A stretch of 64,000 bases of DNA from NCBI RefSeq assembly GCF_020687785.1, contig NZ_JAJEWI010000001.1:124001-188000 (forward strand), given 5' to 3'. Positions 36,574 to 47,128 of this stretch are shown here, piece by piece (the stretch's first letter is position 1; the number at the start of each line of letters is the position of its first letter). The notes under the pieces are model-generated. The model saw only the letters and a program-made list of their open reading frames with translations, was not told the origin of the DNA and did not search any database. Source of the DNA: Sphingopyxis yananensis (GTDB lineage: Bacteria > Pseudomonadota > Alphaproteobacteria > Sphingomonadales > Sphingomonadaceae). Both the position numbers and the translations under genes were made by a program.

Positions 36574-36875
36574 TTTCCGTAGGACATTATCTTGCCGTCT
36601 CGGCAGTGCTGTTCACGCTGGGCGTGCTTGGCATCTTTATCAACCGCAAGAATATCATCGTCATTTTGATGGCGATCGAATTGATCTTGTTGGCCGTCAA
36701 CATCAACCTTGTCGCTTTTTCGGCGGCATTGGGGGATTTGGTTGGTCAGGTCTTTTCGATGTTTGTTCTGACCGTTGCGGCGGGTGAAGCAGCCATTGGT
36801 CTGGCAATTCTTGTTATTTATTTCCGTGGCCGTGGCACCATCGCGGTTGACGATGCCAACCGGATGAAGGGATAA
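36570..36875 (+). CDS. nuoK: NADH-quinone oxidoreductase subunit K
   Basis: A 101-residue three-helix subunit homologous to MrpC. The two buried membrane Glu residues important for proton transfer are visible in [11 protein letters not shown] and [14 protein letters not shown] start at 36570 overlaps the nuoJ stop (GTGA). nuoL follows after 4 bp. Confidence 0.95.
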   Translation: MISVGHYLAVSAVLFTLGVLGIFINRKNIIVILMAIELILLAVNINLVAFSAALGDLVGQVFSMFVLTVAAGEAAIGLAILVIYFRGRGTIAVDDANRMKG

Positions 36876-36879
36876 GCCG

Positions 36880-38913
36880 GTGATACAGGCAATCGTATTC
36901 CTGCCGCTGCTGGCGGCGCTTGTTGCGGGGCTGGGGCATCATGTCATCGGCAAAACCGCATCGAAAATGATCACGACGGGCGCGCTGTTCATCAGCGCGG
37001 CCCTGAGCTGGCCAATTTTCCTTTCGTTCATCAACGGCACCGGCGAAGCGGGTGTTGTGACGGTGCTGCAGTGGGTCCAATCGGGCACGCTCAGCTTTAA
37101 CTGGGAATTGAAGATTGATACGCTGACAGCGGTAATGCTGGTGGTGATCAACACGGTTTCGGCCCTCGTTCACCTCTATAGCTGGAGCTATATGAGCGAG
37201 GATCCGCACCAGCCGCGCTTCTTTGCCTATCTGTCCTTGTTCACCTTTGCGATGTTGATGCTGGTGACAGCCAATAACCTCGTTCAGATGTTCTTTGGCT
37301 GGGAAGGCGTTGGTCTGGCGTCCTATTTGCTGATTGGTTTCTGGTACAAGAAACAAAGCGCAAATGCTGCGGCCATGAAGGCCTTTGTGGTCAACCGCGT
37401 TGGCGACTTGGGCTTCATGCTGGGTATCTTCGCGACCTTTTTGGTGTTCGGCACCGTGTCGATCCCTGAAATTCTCGAAGCGGCTCCGGCCATGGCTGGA
37501 TCGACCATCGGTTTCTTGGGGTTGCGCCTTGATACGATGACCGTGCTGTGCTTGCTGCTGTTCATCGGCGCAATGGGCAAGTCGGCGCAATTGGGTCTGC
37601 ACACTTGGTTGCCAGACGCCATGGAAGGTCCGACCCCTGTGTCGGCGCTGATCCACGCCGCCACCATGGTGACGGCTGGTGTGTTCATGGTTTGCCGCTT
37701 GTCGCCGATGTTCGAAGCTGCTCCGGTGGCTTTGTCGGTGGTGACCGTTGTTGGCGCTGCGACATGCTTCTTTGCGGCAACCGTTGGCACCACGCAGCAT
37801 GATATCAAGCGCGTAATCGCTTATTCGACCTGTTCGCAGCTTGGCTATATGTTCTTCGCTGCTGGCGTTGGGGCCTATGGCGCAGCGATGTTCCACTTGT
37901 TCACGCACGCATTTTTCAAGGCTTTGTTGTTCTTGGGCGCCGGTTCGGTGATCCATGCGATGCATCACGAACAAGATATGCGCTATTATGGCGGCCTGCG
38001 TAAGCATATCCCGCTGACCTATTGGGCGATGATGATGGGCACGCTCGCCATAACCGGTGTGGGTATTTATGGCGTATTTGGTTTTGCTGGTTTCTATTCC
38101 AAGGACGGCATTTTGGAAGCAGCCTTTGCCGCTGGCGGTCTTGGCACCATGGCGTTTTGGGTCGGCATTTTCGCAGCTCTGCTCACCAGCTTCTATAGCT
38201 GGCGTCTGGTGTTCCTGACCTTCCACGGCAAGCCGCGTTGGGAACAGAGCGAGCATATTCAACATGCTGTTCATGACGAACATCATGATGATGCGCATGA
38301 TTATGCCCATGCCCATGCACCAAAGGCGGACAGCGATGGCACAGCGGGTTATCATCCACATGAAAGCCCGCTGCCGATGCTGGTTCCACTGGTGATCTTG
38401 TCGATTGGTGCGGTGTTCGCTGGCTTTATCTTCAACCACCCGTTCATCTATCCCGAAGAAGGCACGGCCTTCTGGGCTGGCAGCTTGGCTTATAATGCTG
38501 AGTTGATGCATGCGGCGCATGAAGTGCCGATGTGGGTGAAATGGACGCCATTTGCCGTCATGGCCATTGGTCTGCTCCTTGCTTGGAACAGCTATATTCG
38601 CAATCCGTCGATCCCGGCCCGCTTTGTGGCGACCTTCCGCCCGCTGCACCAGTTCCTGTTCAACAAATGGTATTTTGACGAACTTTACGATAAAATCTTC
38701 GTCAAGCCTGCCTTTGCTTTGGGCCGGTTCTTCTGGCAGCGCGGTGACGTTGGCACCATTGACGCGCTGGGTCCGAATGGCGTTGCATCGGTTGTTTCCG
38801 GTGGTTCGCGTCTCGCCGTCCGACTTCAGTCGGGTTATGTTTATGGATATGCTTTTGTGATGCTGCTCGGCTTGGTCGGGTTGGTCACATGGGCAATGGT
38901 CAAATTCCTGTGA
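36880..38913 (+). CDS. nuoL: NADH-quinone oxidoreductase subunit L
   Basis: A 677-residue antiporter-like proton-pumping subunit, with the long lateral helix at its C-terminal end. Signatures: [19 protein letters not shown] with the key Glu, [21 protein letters not shown] with the key Lys/His region, and [16 protein letters not shown] histidine-rich loop (about residues 458-495, many HH and HD pairs) lies between late helices. GTG start at 36880. Overlaps nuoM by GTGA. Confidence 0.95.
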   Translation: MIQAIVFLPLLAALVAGLGHHVIGKTASKMITTGALFISAALSWPIFLSFINGTGEAGVVTVLQWVQSGTLSFNWELKIDTLTAVMLVVINTVSALVHLYSWSYMSEDPHQPRFFAYLSLFTFAMLMLVTANNLVQMFFGWEGVGLASYLLIGFWYKKQSANAAAMKAFVVNRVGDLGFMLGIFATFLVFGTVSIPEILEAAPAMAGSTIGFLGLRLDTMTVLCLLLFIGAMGKSAQLGLHTWLPDAMEGPTPVSALIHAATMVTAGVFMVCRLSPMFEAAPVALSVVTVVGAATCFFAATVGTTQHDIKRVIAYSTCSQLGYMFFAAGVGAYGAAMFHLFTHAFFKALLFLGAGSVIHAMHHEQDMRYYGGLRKHIPLTYWAMMMGTLAITGVGIYGVFGFAGFYSKDGILEAAFAAGGLGTMAFWVGIFAALLTSFYSWRLVFLTFHGKPRWEQSEHIQHAVHDEHHDDAHDYAHAHAPKADSDGTAGYHPHESPLPMLVPLVILSIGAVFAGFIFNHPFIYPEEGTAFWAGSLAYNAELMHAAHEVPMWVKWTPFAVMAIGLLLAWNSYIRNPSIPARFVATFRPLHQFLFNKWYFDELYDKIFVKPAFALGRFFWQRGDVGTIDALGPNGVASVVSGGSRLAVRLQSGYVYGYAFVMLLGLVGLVTWAMVKFL

Positions 38914-40424
38914 GCGGCTCTATGGGTATCCTTTCGCTGATGCTGGCGATCCCCGCGATCGCTGCCATCCTTTGTATCTTTTCCGGTGATCGTCTGGCGC
39001 GCTTTGTCGCGCTGGGCGCCACCTTGGTGAACTTTGCTTTGGGGCTCGTCATGTGGCGCGGTTTCGAAGTGAATGGGGCGCAATGGCAATTTGTCGAGCG
39101 CGCCGACCTATTTGGCCGTTTCCAATATGCTTTGGGCATTGACGGTATGGCGTTGATGCTGATCTTGCTGACGGCATTTTTGATGCCGCTGTGCATCCTC
39201 GCTAGCTGGCAGGCCATTCAAAAGCGTGTTGGCCTGTACATGGGCATGTTCTTGCTGATGGAAGCGATCGTGATCGGCGTTTTCGCAGCGCAGGATTTGA
39301 TCCTCTTTTACATCTTCTTTGAAGCAGCGCTGATCCCGATGTATTTCATCATCGGTATCTGGGGCGGCGACAACCGCAAATATGCCGCGTTTAAATTCTT
39401 CCTTTATACGCTGCTCGGTTCTGTCTTGATGCTGATTGCGATGATCGTGATGATCAACACGGCTGGCACGTCTGACATTACCGCTTTGCTGAACTATGAT
39501 TTCCCGACCAACATGCAATTCTGGCTGTGGCTTGCGTTCTTCGCTAGCTTGGCTGTGAAAATGCCGATGTTCCCTGTGCACACTTGGTTGCCGGACGCCC
39601 ACGTTCAGGCACCAACCGCAGGGTCGATGATCTTGGCCGGTGTGTTGCTGAAAATGGGTAGCTATGGCTTCATTCGTTTCATGATGCCGATGTTCCCAGA
39701 CGCATCTGCTGATCTGATGTGGGTCGTGTTCATCTTGTCGATGATCGCGGTGGTGTACACCAGCCTGATCGCCTTGGTGCAGAATGATATGAAGAAGCTG
39801 ATTGCTTATTCGTCGGTTGCCCACATGGCGATTGTCACCGCTGGTCTGTTCGCGTTCAACCAACAAGGCCTTGAAGGCGCGCTGGTCATCATGCTCAGCC
39901 ACGGTGTTGTTTCGGCGGCATTGTTCTTCTGTGTTGGCGTGATTTACGATCGTCTGCACACGCGTGAAATCAGCCGTTACGGCGGTTTGGCTATTAACAT
40001 GCCAGCTTATGCTGTCTTCTTCTTGCTGTTCACCATGGCGTCGATTGGCTTGCCAGGCACCAGCGGTTTCGTCGGTGAATTCCTCAGCTTGCTGGGCATT
40101 TACGAAGCATCCAGCTTTGTAGCTTTGATCTGCGCTACCGGCATCATCTTGGGTGCTGCCTATATGCTTTATCTGTATCGCCGTGTGGTGTTCGGCGATT
40201 TGACCAAGGACGATGTGAAGGCGATGACCGACCTGAATGCCCGTGAATGGGCCATCATGGTTCCGCTGGCCGCCGTGGCTTTGTGGATGGGTATCTATCC
40301 GGAAAGCTTCCTTGCGCCGATGCGCGATGACGTAGCCTTTGTGGTAGAGCGTCTGGCCGATGCAAAGCCTGCGGGTGATGCACAGCTTGCGGCACCTGCC
40401 GTGATTGCAGGAGTGGCGCAATGA
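38910..40424 (+). CDS. nuoM: NADH-quinone oxidoreductase subunit M
   Basis: A 504-residue antiporter-like subunit with about 14 helices. Visible: [18 protein letters not shown] (key Glu), [20 protein letters not shown] and [15 protein letters not shown]. The GTG at 38910 is chosen for its GTGA overlap with the nuoL stop; ATG 38889 (deep overlap) and ATG 38922 are alternatives. Overlaps nuoN by ATGA. Confidence 0.94.
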   Translation: MSGSMGILSLMLAIPAIAAILCIFSGDRLARFVALGATLVNFALGLVMWRGFEVNGAQWQFVERADLFGRFQYALGIDGMALMLILLTAFLMPLCILASWQAIQKRVGLYMGMFLLMEAIVIGVFAAQDLILFYIFFEAALIPMYFIIGIWGGDNRKYAAFKFFLYTLLGSVLMLIAMIVMINTAGTSDITALLNYDFPTNMQFWLWLAFFASLAVKMPMFPVHTWLPDAHVQAPTAGSMILAGVLLKMGSYGFIRFMMPMFPDASADLMWVVFILSMIAVVYTSLIALVQNDMKKLIAYSSVAHMAIVTAGLFAFNQQGLEGALVIMLSHGVVSAALFFCVGVIYDRLHTREISRYGGLAINMPAYAVFFLLFTMASIGLPGTSGFVGEFLSLLGIYEASSFVALICATGIILGAAYMLYLYRRVVFGDLTKDDVKAMTDLNAREWAIMVPLAAVALWMGIYPESFLAPMRDDVAFVVERLADAKPAGDAQLAAPAVIAGVAQ

Positions 40425-41851
40425 TCGCTGATCTGAACTTGATTTGGCCTGAAATCATCCTCGCCGTTGGGGCGATGGTGACGCTGATGATTGGTGTCTA
40501 TCTCGGCGATCGCCGCGTGGCGCTGTATCAAATCAGCACCATGGTTACGCTGGCGGCTGCAATTGCAGCCGTCGCCACCATCTTTGGTACCGAAGCCACT
40601 GCTTTTTCGGGCACGGTTGCGGTCGATAATTTCGGCAATTTTGCCAAAATCCTGATTTATGCCGCCAGCTTGGTTTGCATTGTCATTGCGCCGCGCTTTT
40701 TTGAAAAAGGCATGAAGGCGGAATATCCGGTTCTGGTCGTGTTGGCCGCGCTGGGTATGGGCATCATGGTGTCGTCGCGCGACATGATGACGCTTTATAT
40801 CGGTCTGGAACTGAACAGCCTCGCGGCTTATGTTTTGGCCAGCTTCATGCGCAATGATGATCGCTCCAGCGAAGCGGGCCTGAAATATTTTGTTTTGGGT
40901 GCTTTGGCTTCGGGTATGCTGCTTTACGGTATCTCGCTGCTCTATGGTTTTTCGGGTTCGACCCAGTTCAACGAAATCGCAGCCGCCTTGGCCAGCGATG
41001 TGTCGAGGGGCGAATTGTTCGGCCTGATCTTTGTCTTGGCCGGTCTGGCGTTTAAAATCAGCGCTGTTCCGTTCCACATGTGGACGCCCGACGTCTATGA
41101 AGGCGCGCCGACCCCTGTCACCGCTTTCTTTGCGTCGGCCCCCAAAGTGGCGGCTATGGCTTTGATGACCCGCGTTGCCATTGATGCGATGGGCCCTGCA
41201 TTGGGCGCATGGCAGCAAATCGTGATTTTCTTGGCCTTGGCCTCGATCATCTTGGGTGCGGTTGGTGCCATTGGACAAAAGAATATCAAGCGTCTGCTGG
41301 CGTATTCGTCGATCAACAACGTCGGCTTCATGCTGATTGGTTTGGCGGCAGGCACACAGGCCGGCGTCGAAGCGATCCTGACCTATTTGGTCGTTTATTT
41401 GGTCACCACCTTGGGTGCCTTCTTGGTTGTATTGCAACTGACCGACAAAGACGGCAACCGCGTTGAAAGCATTCCGGCTTTGGCGGGTCTGTCGTCCAGC
41501 CGCCCCGGTTTGGCAGCGGCCATGGCAGTGTTCCTGTTCAGCCTTGCTGGCATTCCGCCGCTCTTCGGTTTCTGGCCCAAATATTTGGTGTTCGAAGCCG
41601 CTGTTGCCGCCGATCTGGTGCCCTTGGCGGTTGCAGGTATCGTCGCTTCGGTGATTGGCGCTTATTATTATATCGCCGTCATCAAGACGATGTATTTTGA
41701 CGACAAGTCGGACGTTCAAATCACGGGTCAGGGCACGCTGATTGACAATGCCATGCTGGCCGCCAGCGCGGTTTGGCTGTGCGTCATCGGCTATTTGTTC
41801 ATTCCCGTTCTGGGCACGGTTTCGACCAGCGCTGCTTCGGTGCTGTTCTGA
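40421..41851 (+). CDS. nuoN: NADH-quinone oxidoreductase subunit N
   Basis: A 476-residue antiporter-like subunit closing the nuo set. Visible: YIGLELNSLAAYVLASFMRND (key Glu), PFHMWTPDVYEGAPTPVTAF (key Lys region just upstream), and RLLAYSSINNVGFMLIGLAAG. The stop TGA lies within a CTGA that also holds the likely birA start. Confidence 0.95.
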   Translation: MIADLNLIWPEIILAVGAMVTLMIGVYLGDRRVALYQISTMVTLAAAIAAVATIFGTEATAFSGTVAVDNFGNFAKILIYAASLVCIVIAPRFFEKGMKAEYPVLVVLAALGMGIMVSSRDMMTLYIGLELNSLAAYVLASFMRNDDRSSEAGLKYFVLGALASGMLLYGISLLYGFSGSTQFNEIAAALASDVSRGELFGLIFVLAGLAFKISAVPFHMWTPDVYEGAPTPVTAFFASAPKVAAMALMTRVAIDAMGPALGAWQQIVIFLALASIILGAVGAIGQKNIKRLLAYSSINNVGFMLIGLAAGTQAGVEAILTYLVVYLVTTLGAFLVVLQLTDKDGNRVESIPALAGLSSSRPGLAAAMAVFLFSLAGIPPLFGFWPKYLVFEAAVAADLVPLAVAGIVASVIGAYYYIAVIKTMYFDDKSDVQITGQGTLIDNAMLAASAVWLCVIGYLFIPVLGTVSTSAASVLF

Positions 41852-42576
41852 TACCGCCCATTGAACGGGTTCAGCAGACCGGCTCTACCAGCGCCGATCT
41901 GCTGGGACGCCTTGCGAGGCAAGAATATGTTGGCGACGGGCATTGGCTCGTCGCTGACAGACAAAGTGCCGGTCGTGGCCGATTGGGCCGTGCATGGGGC
42001 GATGGTTTTGGAAATTTTATGGGGTCGGTCGCTATCCATTTGACCAAAACCGACCCGATGGCCGCGACATTGGCTTTGGTGGCCGCCGTCGCACTGACCG
42101 ATACGGTCAAGGCTTTAGCGCCAGACCTTCCGATGCAAATGAAATGGCCCAATGATCTGTTACTGGATGGGGCGAAGTGCGCGGGCATTTTGCTGGAACG
42201 CAGCGGGGACGCGGTCGTCATTGGCATCGGGGTCAATCTTGTGTCATCCCCCGATTTACCGGATCGCCGCACGGCCTGTTTCGCGGATTATGACGTGACA
42301 TTTTCGCGCGACTTATTTGGCGATGCGCTGGCCATCGCCCTGATGGACGCGCTGCGCTGTTGGCGCGATGAAGGGGTCGCGGCCATTGTTCACCGCTGGT
42401 TGGCCATCGCCCATCCCATCGGCACCCCGCTGCGCGTCAGCGAGCAGGGGATCGATGGCTTGTTTCACGGATTGAACCCCGATGGGGCCTTGCGCTTGAA
42501 AATGGCGGATGGTCATATTGTTGAGGTGCACGCCGGTGATGTCGAATTGCTGCGCCCTGTCGAAGAAGGAAATTAA
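41848..42576 (+). CDS. birA: Biotin--[acetyl-CoA-carboxylase] ligase
   Basis: A 242-residue biotin protein ligase without the DNA-binding domain of E. coli BirA. Motifs: [11 protein letters not shown], the biotin/ATP loop [36 protein letters not shown] and VVIGIGVNL. It biotinylates the BCCP subunit of acetyl-CoA carboxylase. No ATG, GTG or TTG lies near the expected N-terminus: the nearest upstream are TTG 41773 and GTG 41779, deep inside nuoN. A CTG at 41848 gives [10 protein letters not shown] and a 4-bp stop/start overlap like the rest of the operon, so CTG is the preferred start. Confidence 0.88.
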   Translation: MIPPIERVQQTGSTSADLLGRLARQEYVGDGHWLVADRQSAGRGRLGRAWGDGFGNFMGSVAIHLTKTDPMAATLALVAAVALTDTVKALAPDLPMQMKWPNDLLLDGAKCAGILLERSGDAVVIGIGVNLVSSPDLPDRRTACFADYDVTFSRDLFGDALAIALMDALRCWRDEGVAAIVHRWLAIAHPIGTPLRVSEQGIDGLFHGLNPDGALRLKMADGHIVEVHAGDVELLRPVEEGN

Positions 42577-42578
42577 CG

Positions 42579-43361
42579 GTGCTGCTTGCGATTGATGTTG
42601 GCAATACCAACGCCAAATTTGCCCTGTTTGACGGGCATCGCATGGTCACGCGCTGGCGTATCGCCACCGATGATCGCCGCACGGCCGATGAATATGCCGT
42701 GTGGCTTGATCAATTGATGCGCATCGAAAATCTGGACCGCAAGCTGGTGCAAGCGGTGATTATTTCCACCGTGGTGCCCCGTGCGCTTCATAATTTGCGT
42801 TTGCTGTCCCAAAAATATTTCCAACTGGAACCGTTGATCGCGGGCCGCGATCCGGTGGGCTGGGGTATTGCGTTAAAGGTAGAGGAGCCGGGTTCCGTTG
42901 GCGCCGACCGCGCGGTGAACGCTATTTCCGCACAAGCGTTGGAACCACAAGGCGAGAAATTGGTCATTAGCTTTGGCACGGCAACGACATTGGACCATAT
43001 CAGCGCAGAGGGCGCTTATATGGGCGGAATTATCGCCCCCGGTGTGAATTTGTCGCTGGAAGCTTTGGTGGCCGCCGCCGCGAAATTGCCGCGCATCGCC
43101 ATCGAAGCGCCGGAAACACGCAGCGTGATTGGCCGCACCACCGAAAGCCAGATGTTGATTGGCATCTATTGGGGCTATGTTGCCATGGTTGAGGGGCTGA
43201 TTGCGCGCATGAAGGCGGAAATTGGCCAGCCTGTCACGGTAATCGCCACCGGCGGCTTGGCGGTATTATTTGATCAAGAAACGGGTTTGTTCGACCGTAT
43301 CGAACCAGATTTAACCTTAAATGGTTTAATGCAATTATATGAAAAGCGAGACGCTGAGTGA
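42579..43361 (+). CDS. coaX: Type III pantothenate kinase
   Basis: A 260-residue CoaX, first step of CoA synthesis, feedback-insensitive unlike CoaA. Visible: phosphate loop [15 protein letters not shown] at the start, [24 protein letters not shown] and [18 protein letters not shown] start at 42579, 2 bp after birA. Overlaps rnj by GTGA. The birA-coaX-rnj order after nuoN is common in alphaproteobacteria. Confidence 0.93.
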   Translation: MLLAIDVGNTNAKFALFDGHRMVTRWRIATDDRRTADEYAVWLDQLMRIENLDRKLVQAVIISTVVPRALHNLRLLSQKYFQLEPLIAGRDPVGWGIALKVEEPGSVGADRAVNAISAQALEPQGEKLVISFGTATTLDHISAEGAYMGGIIAPGVNLSLEALVAAAAKLPRIAIEAPETRSVIGRTTESQMLIGIYWGYVAMVEGLIARMKAEIGQPVTVIATGGLAVLFDQETGLFDRIEPDLTLNGLMQLYEKRDAE

Positions 43362-44992
43362 CAAAGCCCGGTAAAGAATTGCTATTTCTGGCCCTTGGCG
43401 GGTCAGGAGAGATTGGCATGAACGCCAATCTTTATGGCTGTGACGGCAAATGGTTGATGATTGATTTGGGCGTCAGCTTTGGCGGTGAAGAATATCCGGG
43501 CATTGATATTGTCATGCCCGATCTGGAATTTATCGAGGAACGGCGTGATGACCTGCTGGCTATCGTGCTGACCCATGGTCATGAAGATCATATTGGGGCG
43601 ATCCCTTATTTGGCGGCCGATTTGGGCGTTCCGCTGTATGCCAATCGATTTACAGCGGGGCTGATCGCGCACAAACTGATCGAAGAGGGGCTGGAGAAAG
43701 ACGTCGACCTGCGGGTTATGGACATTGACGGCCAAGTCGATATTGGCCCCTTTGGTGTGCGCTTTGTTCCCTTGGCGCACAGCATTTTGGAAATGAGCGC
43801 GGTCGTGCTCGACACGCCTTATGGGCGCGTGTTCCATACCGGCGACTGGAAATTGGACGAAACGCCCGTTTTGGGCCAGCCCGCGCCTGCCCAATATCTC
43901 AAGAGCATTGGCGACGAAGGGGTCGACGTGCTGGTGTGCGACAGCACCAATGTGTTCAACCCCGAAAGCTCGGGCAGCGAAGGCAGCGTGCATGAACATT
44001 TGCTGCGCGCCGTCACCAATGCGCGCGGGCGCGCTTTGGTGACGACCTTTGCGTCCAATGCTGCGCGCCTGCACACATTGGGCGAAGTCGCCAAAGCCAG
44101 TGGCCGCAAATTATGCGTGGCGGGTCGTTCGCTGGATCGGATTTTGGGCGTTGCCCAATCTTGCGGCTATTTGACAGATTTTCCCGCGACCATCAGCTTT
44201 GACGAAGCGATGCGCCTGCCGCGTCACGAGGTAATGATTATCGCCACCGGCGGGCAGGGCGAACCGCGTGCCGCTTTGGCCCGCATCGCCGCCGACACGC
44301 ACCAAATTAAATTGGACGCGGGCGACACGGTAATATTTTCGTCCAAGCAAATTCCGGGCAATGAATTGGCCATTGGGCGTATTATGAACCAATTGGCGGC
44401 CAAGGAAGTTTTGACTGTCACGGAAAAACAAGCCCATATCCATGTCAGTGGCCACCCCGGTCAGCCGGAATTGGCGGCGCTATATGGCTGGTTGCGCCCG
44501 ACAACCATTTTGCCGGTGCATGGCGAAATTCGCCATATGCAGGAACAGGCGCGCTTTGCGCTGCAATGCGGTGTCCCCCACGCCATTACCCAGAAAAATG
44601 GCGATCTGGTCCGCTTGGCCCCCAAGGGCGGGAAAATCATCGACCAAGTGCGCGCTGGCCGCTTGTTGCTGGACGGGGATGTCATTTTGCCCGCCGACGG
44701 CGAAAGCATCAACGAGCGCCGCAAACTGGCTATCTATGGCCATATCAGCGTGGCGATTGTGCTGCAAAAGGGGCGCTGCATTGGCACCCGCATCCAATAT
44801 CGTGGTGTTCCGGTGGAGGATGACCGCGAAGAATTTTTGGCCCAGCTCAATGAGGCCGCCGAAACAGCGGCGGACAAACCGGCCAAAGACTTTGATGCCC
44901 GCAAAGAAAATATTCGCCTTGGCGTGCGCCGTGTGGCAACCGAGTGGACAGGCAAAAAGCCGATCACCGATGTTTTGGTCGTGGAGGTATAA
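43358..44992 (+). CDS. rnj: Ribonuclease J
   Basis: A 544-residue metallo-beta-lactamase/beta-CASP nuclease with endo- and 5'-exonuclease activity in mRNA decay and rRNA maturation. Zn motif [15 protein letters not shown], later [26 protein letters not shown], beta-CASP KQIPGNE, and [11 protein letters not shown] are visible. Its presence alongside RNase R (50.4 kb) is usual for alphaproteobacteria. GTG start at 43358 (GTGA overlap with coaX). Confidence 0.94.
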   Translation: MTKPGKELLFLALGGSGEIGMNANLYGCDGKWLMIDLGVSFGGEEYPGIDIVMPDLEFIEERRDDLLAIVLTHGHEDHIGAIPYLAADLGVPLYANRFTAGLIAHKLIEEGLEKDVDLRVMDIDGQVDIGPFGVRFVPLAHSILEMSAVVLDTPYGRVFHTGDWKLDETPVLGQPAPAQYLKSIGDEGVDVLVCDSTNVFNPESSGSEGSVHEHLLRAVTNARGRALVTTFASNAARLHTLGEVAKASGRKLCVAGRSLDRILGVAQSCGYLTDFPATISFDEAMRLPRHEVMIIATGGQGEPRAALARIAADTHQIKLDAGDTVIFSSKQIPGNELAIGRIMNQLAAKEVLTVTEKQAHIHVSGHPGQPELAALYGWLRPTTILPVHGEIRHMQEQARFALQCGVPHAITQKNGDLVRLAPKGGKIIDQVRAGRLLLDGDVILPADGESINERRKLAIYGHISVAIVLQKGRCIGTRIQYRGVPVEDDREEFLAQLNEAAETAADKPAKDFDARKENIRLGVRRVATEWTGKKPITDVLVVEV

Positions 44993-44993
44993 A

Positions 44994-45254
44994 ATGAGTT
45001 GGACGTCCATGCTTGCGATTTACGCGCTTGTCTGGTCGATCAGCGCATTTTTTGTCCTGCCTTTTCATGGTCGGCGCCCCGCGGATGACGCGGTGCCGTT
45101 GATCGCGGGCCAAGAACCGGGCGCACCGTCACAGGTGCGCCTTGGACGTATTGCCCTGCAAATAACAATTTTGTCAGCCTTGCTTTTTGCCTTATTTTAC
45201 ATAGCTTTCACCCAAGGTTGGGCCGATCCGAACGTGATCGCAGGTCGGGCATGA
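44994..45254 (+). CDS. DUF1467 small membrane protein
   Basis: An 86-residue protein with two membrane helices (about 4-23 and 58-77) separated by a hydrophilic loop with PFHGRRPADDA and VPLIAGQEPGAPS, the DUF1467 pattern. The function is unknown; the gene usually sits between rnj and proS in alphaproteobacteria, whereas here a transporter, alr and phaR intervene before proS. It begins 1 bp after the rnj stop, following GGAGG, and is probably the last gene of the nuo-rnj operon. Confidence 0.85.
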   Translation: MSWTSMLAIYALVWSISAFFVLPFHGRRPADDAVPLIAGQEPGAPSQVRLGRIALQITILSALLFALFYIAFTQGWADPNVIAGRA

Positions 45255-45442
45255 CAAGGGCGGTCCATGCCGTAAAATGGGCCGTGTTTTCTTTGCTCCT
45301 TTCTGTCTTGGGCATCGCCCGAAATTGCGGGCGCAAAATATATTGCACCCGCATCGCCCATCGCTACACATGTGGACCGAGGCGGCTGTAACAATCTGGT
45401 CCTATGCGAACCATTCACCGCCGAATAAAGTAGGGAGAGAGA

Positions 45443-47119
45443 ATGAGCGCAACGTCCGACCATGGCCCGATGCACCCCGCCGATACGGCGTCGGAATATC
45501 AACCCAATGCCAAAGAAATTCGCATGGTCATTGCGGCATCGTCCGCAGGGACGATCTTTGAATGGTATGATTTCTTCATCTATGGGACTTTGGCGGCCAT
45601 CATTGGACGAACCTTTTTCCCCAGCGATAATACAACCTTAGAGGTTTTGCTGGTGTGGGCGGGCTTTGCTGTCGGATTTGGCTTTCGCCCTCTTGGTGCG
45701 CTGTTGTTCGGTTTCTTGGGCGACCGTTTGGGACGCAAATATACATTTTTGGTCACCGTCACCCTGATGGGCGTCGCGACGGCGGGCGTTGGGCTTATTC
45801 CATCGGCAGAGAGTATCGGCATTGCGGCCCCGATCATCGTGATTTTGCTGCGTATCTTGCAAGGATTGGCGCTGGGCGGCGAATATGGCGGCGCGGCCAT
45901 TTATGTCGCCGAACATAGCCCGCCGGAAAAGCGCGGATTTTACACCAGCTTCATTCAAGCCAGCGTAGTGGGCGGCTTTGTGCTCAGCCTGATGGTGTTG
46001 TTGGGGTGCAAGGCGTTGATGTCCGATGATATTTGGCAAAGCTGGGGCTGGCGCGTTCCCTTTTTATTGTCGATCCTATTGCTGGCTATATCCTTGTGGA
46101 TGCGCTTGAAACTATCCGAAAGCCCGGTCTTTAAGGCCATGAAAGCCAAGGGCGAAATTGTTAAAAACCCCATCAAGGAAAGCTTTACTTATCCCGGCAA
46201 TATTCGCCGCATGTTCGTTGCCTTGTTCGGCATAGCAGCAGGTTTGACGGTGATTTGGTATACGGCGATGTTTTCTGGCCTGTCCTTCTTAAAAGGACCG
46301 ATGCGAGTTGAGGAAACCGTGGCGGAAATTATTGTTGGTTTGGCGGCGGCGGTGGGGATGCTGTTTTTCATTTGGGCGGGCCGTGTGTCGGACCGTGTGG
46401 GCCGGAAAAAGCCAATTGTCTGGGGCTATGCCGCGACATTGTTGCTGTTGTTTCCGCTGTTTTGGTTGATGGGCGCGGTCGGAAATCCGGCCTTGACCCA
46501 AGCCGCGAAGGACGCGCCCGTGGTGGTCACGGGGTCGCAATGTAATTTTGATCCCTTTGCACAGGTTCAGGCTACGTCATGCGGCAAGATATTGTCAGAA
46601 TTAACAAAATTGGGCGTATCCTATGATGTAGCACCCAGCGATAGCGCCTTTGACGTGGCGACCGTCCATATCGGCGGACGCGAAGTTGCCAGCGATGACC
46701 CCAGCATATTAAAGCCTGCGCTTGAAGCGATGGGCTATGGTTTCGACCCGCAAATCCCGCATTGGACAGGTTTGTTGATGATTTTCTTGGCGCTTGTTGG
46801 GCTGAGTGCTTTGTCGGGCTTTACCTATGGGCCGGTGGCGGCGCTTTTGTCGGAATATTTTCCGCCGCATGTCCGCTATTCGTCGCTATCATTGCCTTAT
46901 CATTTGGGAACGGGGTATTTTGGCGGATTTTTGCCACTGATCGCGACCTTCATTGTTGCCAAATCGGGCAATGCTTTTGCCGGTCTGTGGTATACATGGG
47001 TGGTAGTGCTGGTCGCCTTTCTCATCAGTGCCTTCATGCTGAAAGAAGCGGGACGCGACGCATGGGGCGGGGCAGATAATCATCAAAGCCCCATTGGCGA
47101 TGGAAGTAAATCCGGCTAG
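45443..47119 (+). CDS. MFS transporter, metabolite:H+ symporter (MHS) type
   Basis: A 558-residue major facilitator with 12 predicted helices. Hallmarks: SSAGTIFEWYDFFIYGTLA near the first helix, the loop motif GFLGDRLGRKYTF, LRILQGLALGGEYGGAAIYVAEHSP and a second GRVSDRVGRKK. These match the MHS family (ProP, KgtP, ShiA relatives), so an organic acid or osmolyte is a likely substrate. Between about residues 350 and 435 there is an unusual hydrophilic insert with two Cys (SQCNFDP and TSCGKIL). AGGGAGAGAG precedes the ATG. Confidence 0.88.
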   Translation: MSATSDHGPMHPADTASEYQPNAKEIRMVIAASSAGTIFEWYDFFIYGTLAAIIGRTFFPSDNTTLEVLLVWAGFAVGFGFRPLGALLFGFLGDRLGRKYTFLVTVTLMGVATAGVGLIPSAESIGIAAPIIVILLRILQGLALGGEYGGAAIYVAEHSPPEKRGFYTSFIQASVVGGFVLSLMVLLGCKALMSDDIWQSWGWRVPFLLSILLLAISLWMRLKLSESPVFKAMKAKGEIVKNPIKESFTYPGNIRRMFVALFGIAAGLTVIWYTAMFSGLSFLKGPMRVEETVAEIIVGLAAAVGMLFFIWAGRVSDRVGRKKPIVWGYAATLLLLFPLFWLMGAVGNPALTQAAKDAPVVVTGSQCNFDPFAQVQATSCGKILSELTKLGVSYDVAPSDSAFDVATVHIGGREVASDDPSILKPALEAMGYGFDPQIPHWTGLLMIFLALVGLSALSGFTYGPVAALLSEYFPPHVRYSSLSLPYHLGTGYFGGFLPLIATFIVAKSGNAFAGLWYTWVVVLVAFLISAFMLKEAGRDAWGGADNHQSPIGDGSKSG

Positions 47120-47128
47120 TTAGCCCAA

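Noticed and set aside
44442-44990. N-terminal extension of the DUF1467 frame into rnj
   Set aside because: The extension is an out-of-frame reading of RNase J; the true start is ATG 44994, after GGAGG at the rnj stop.
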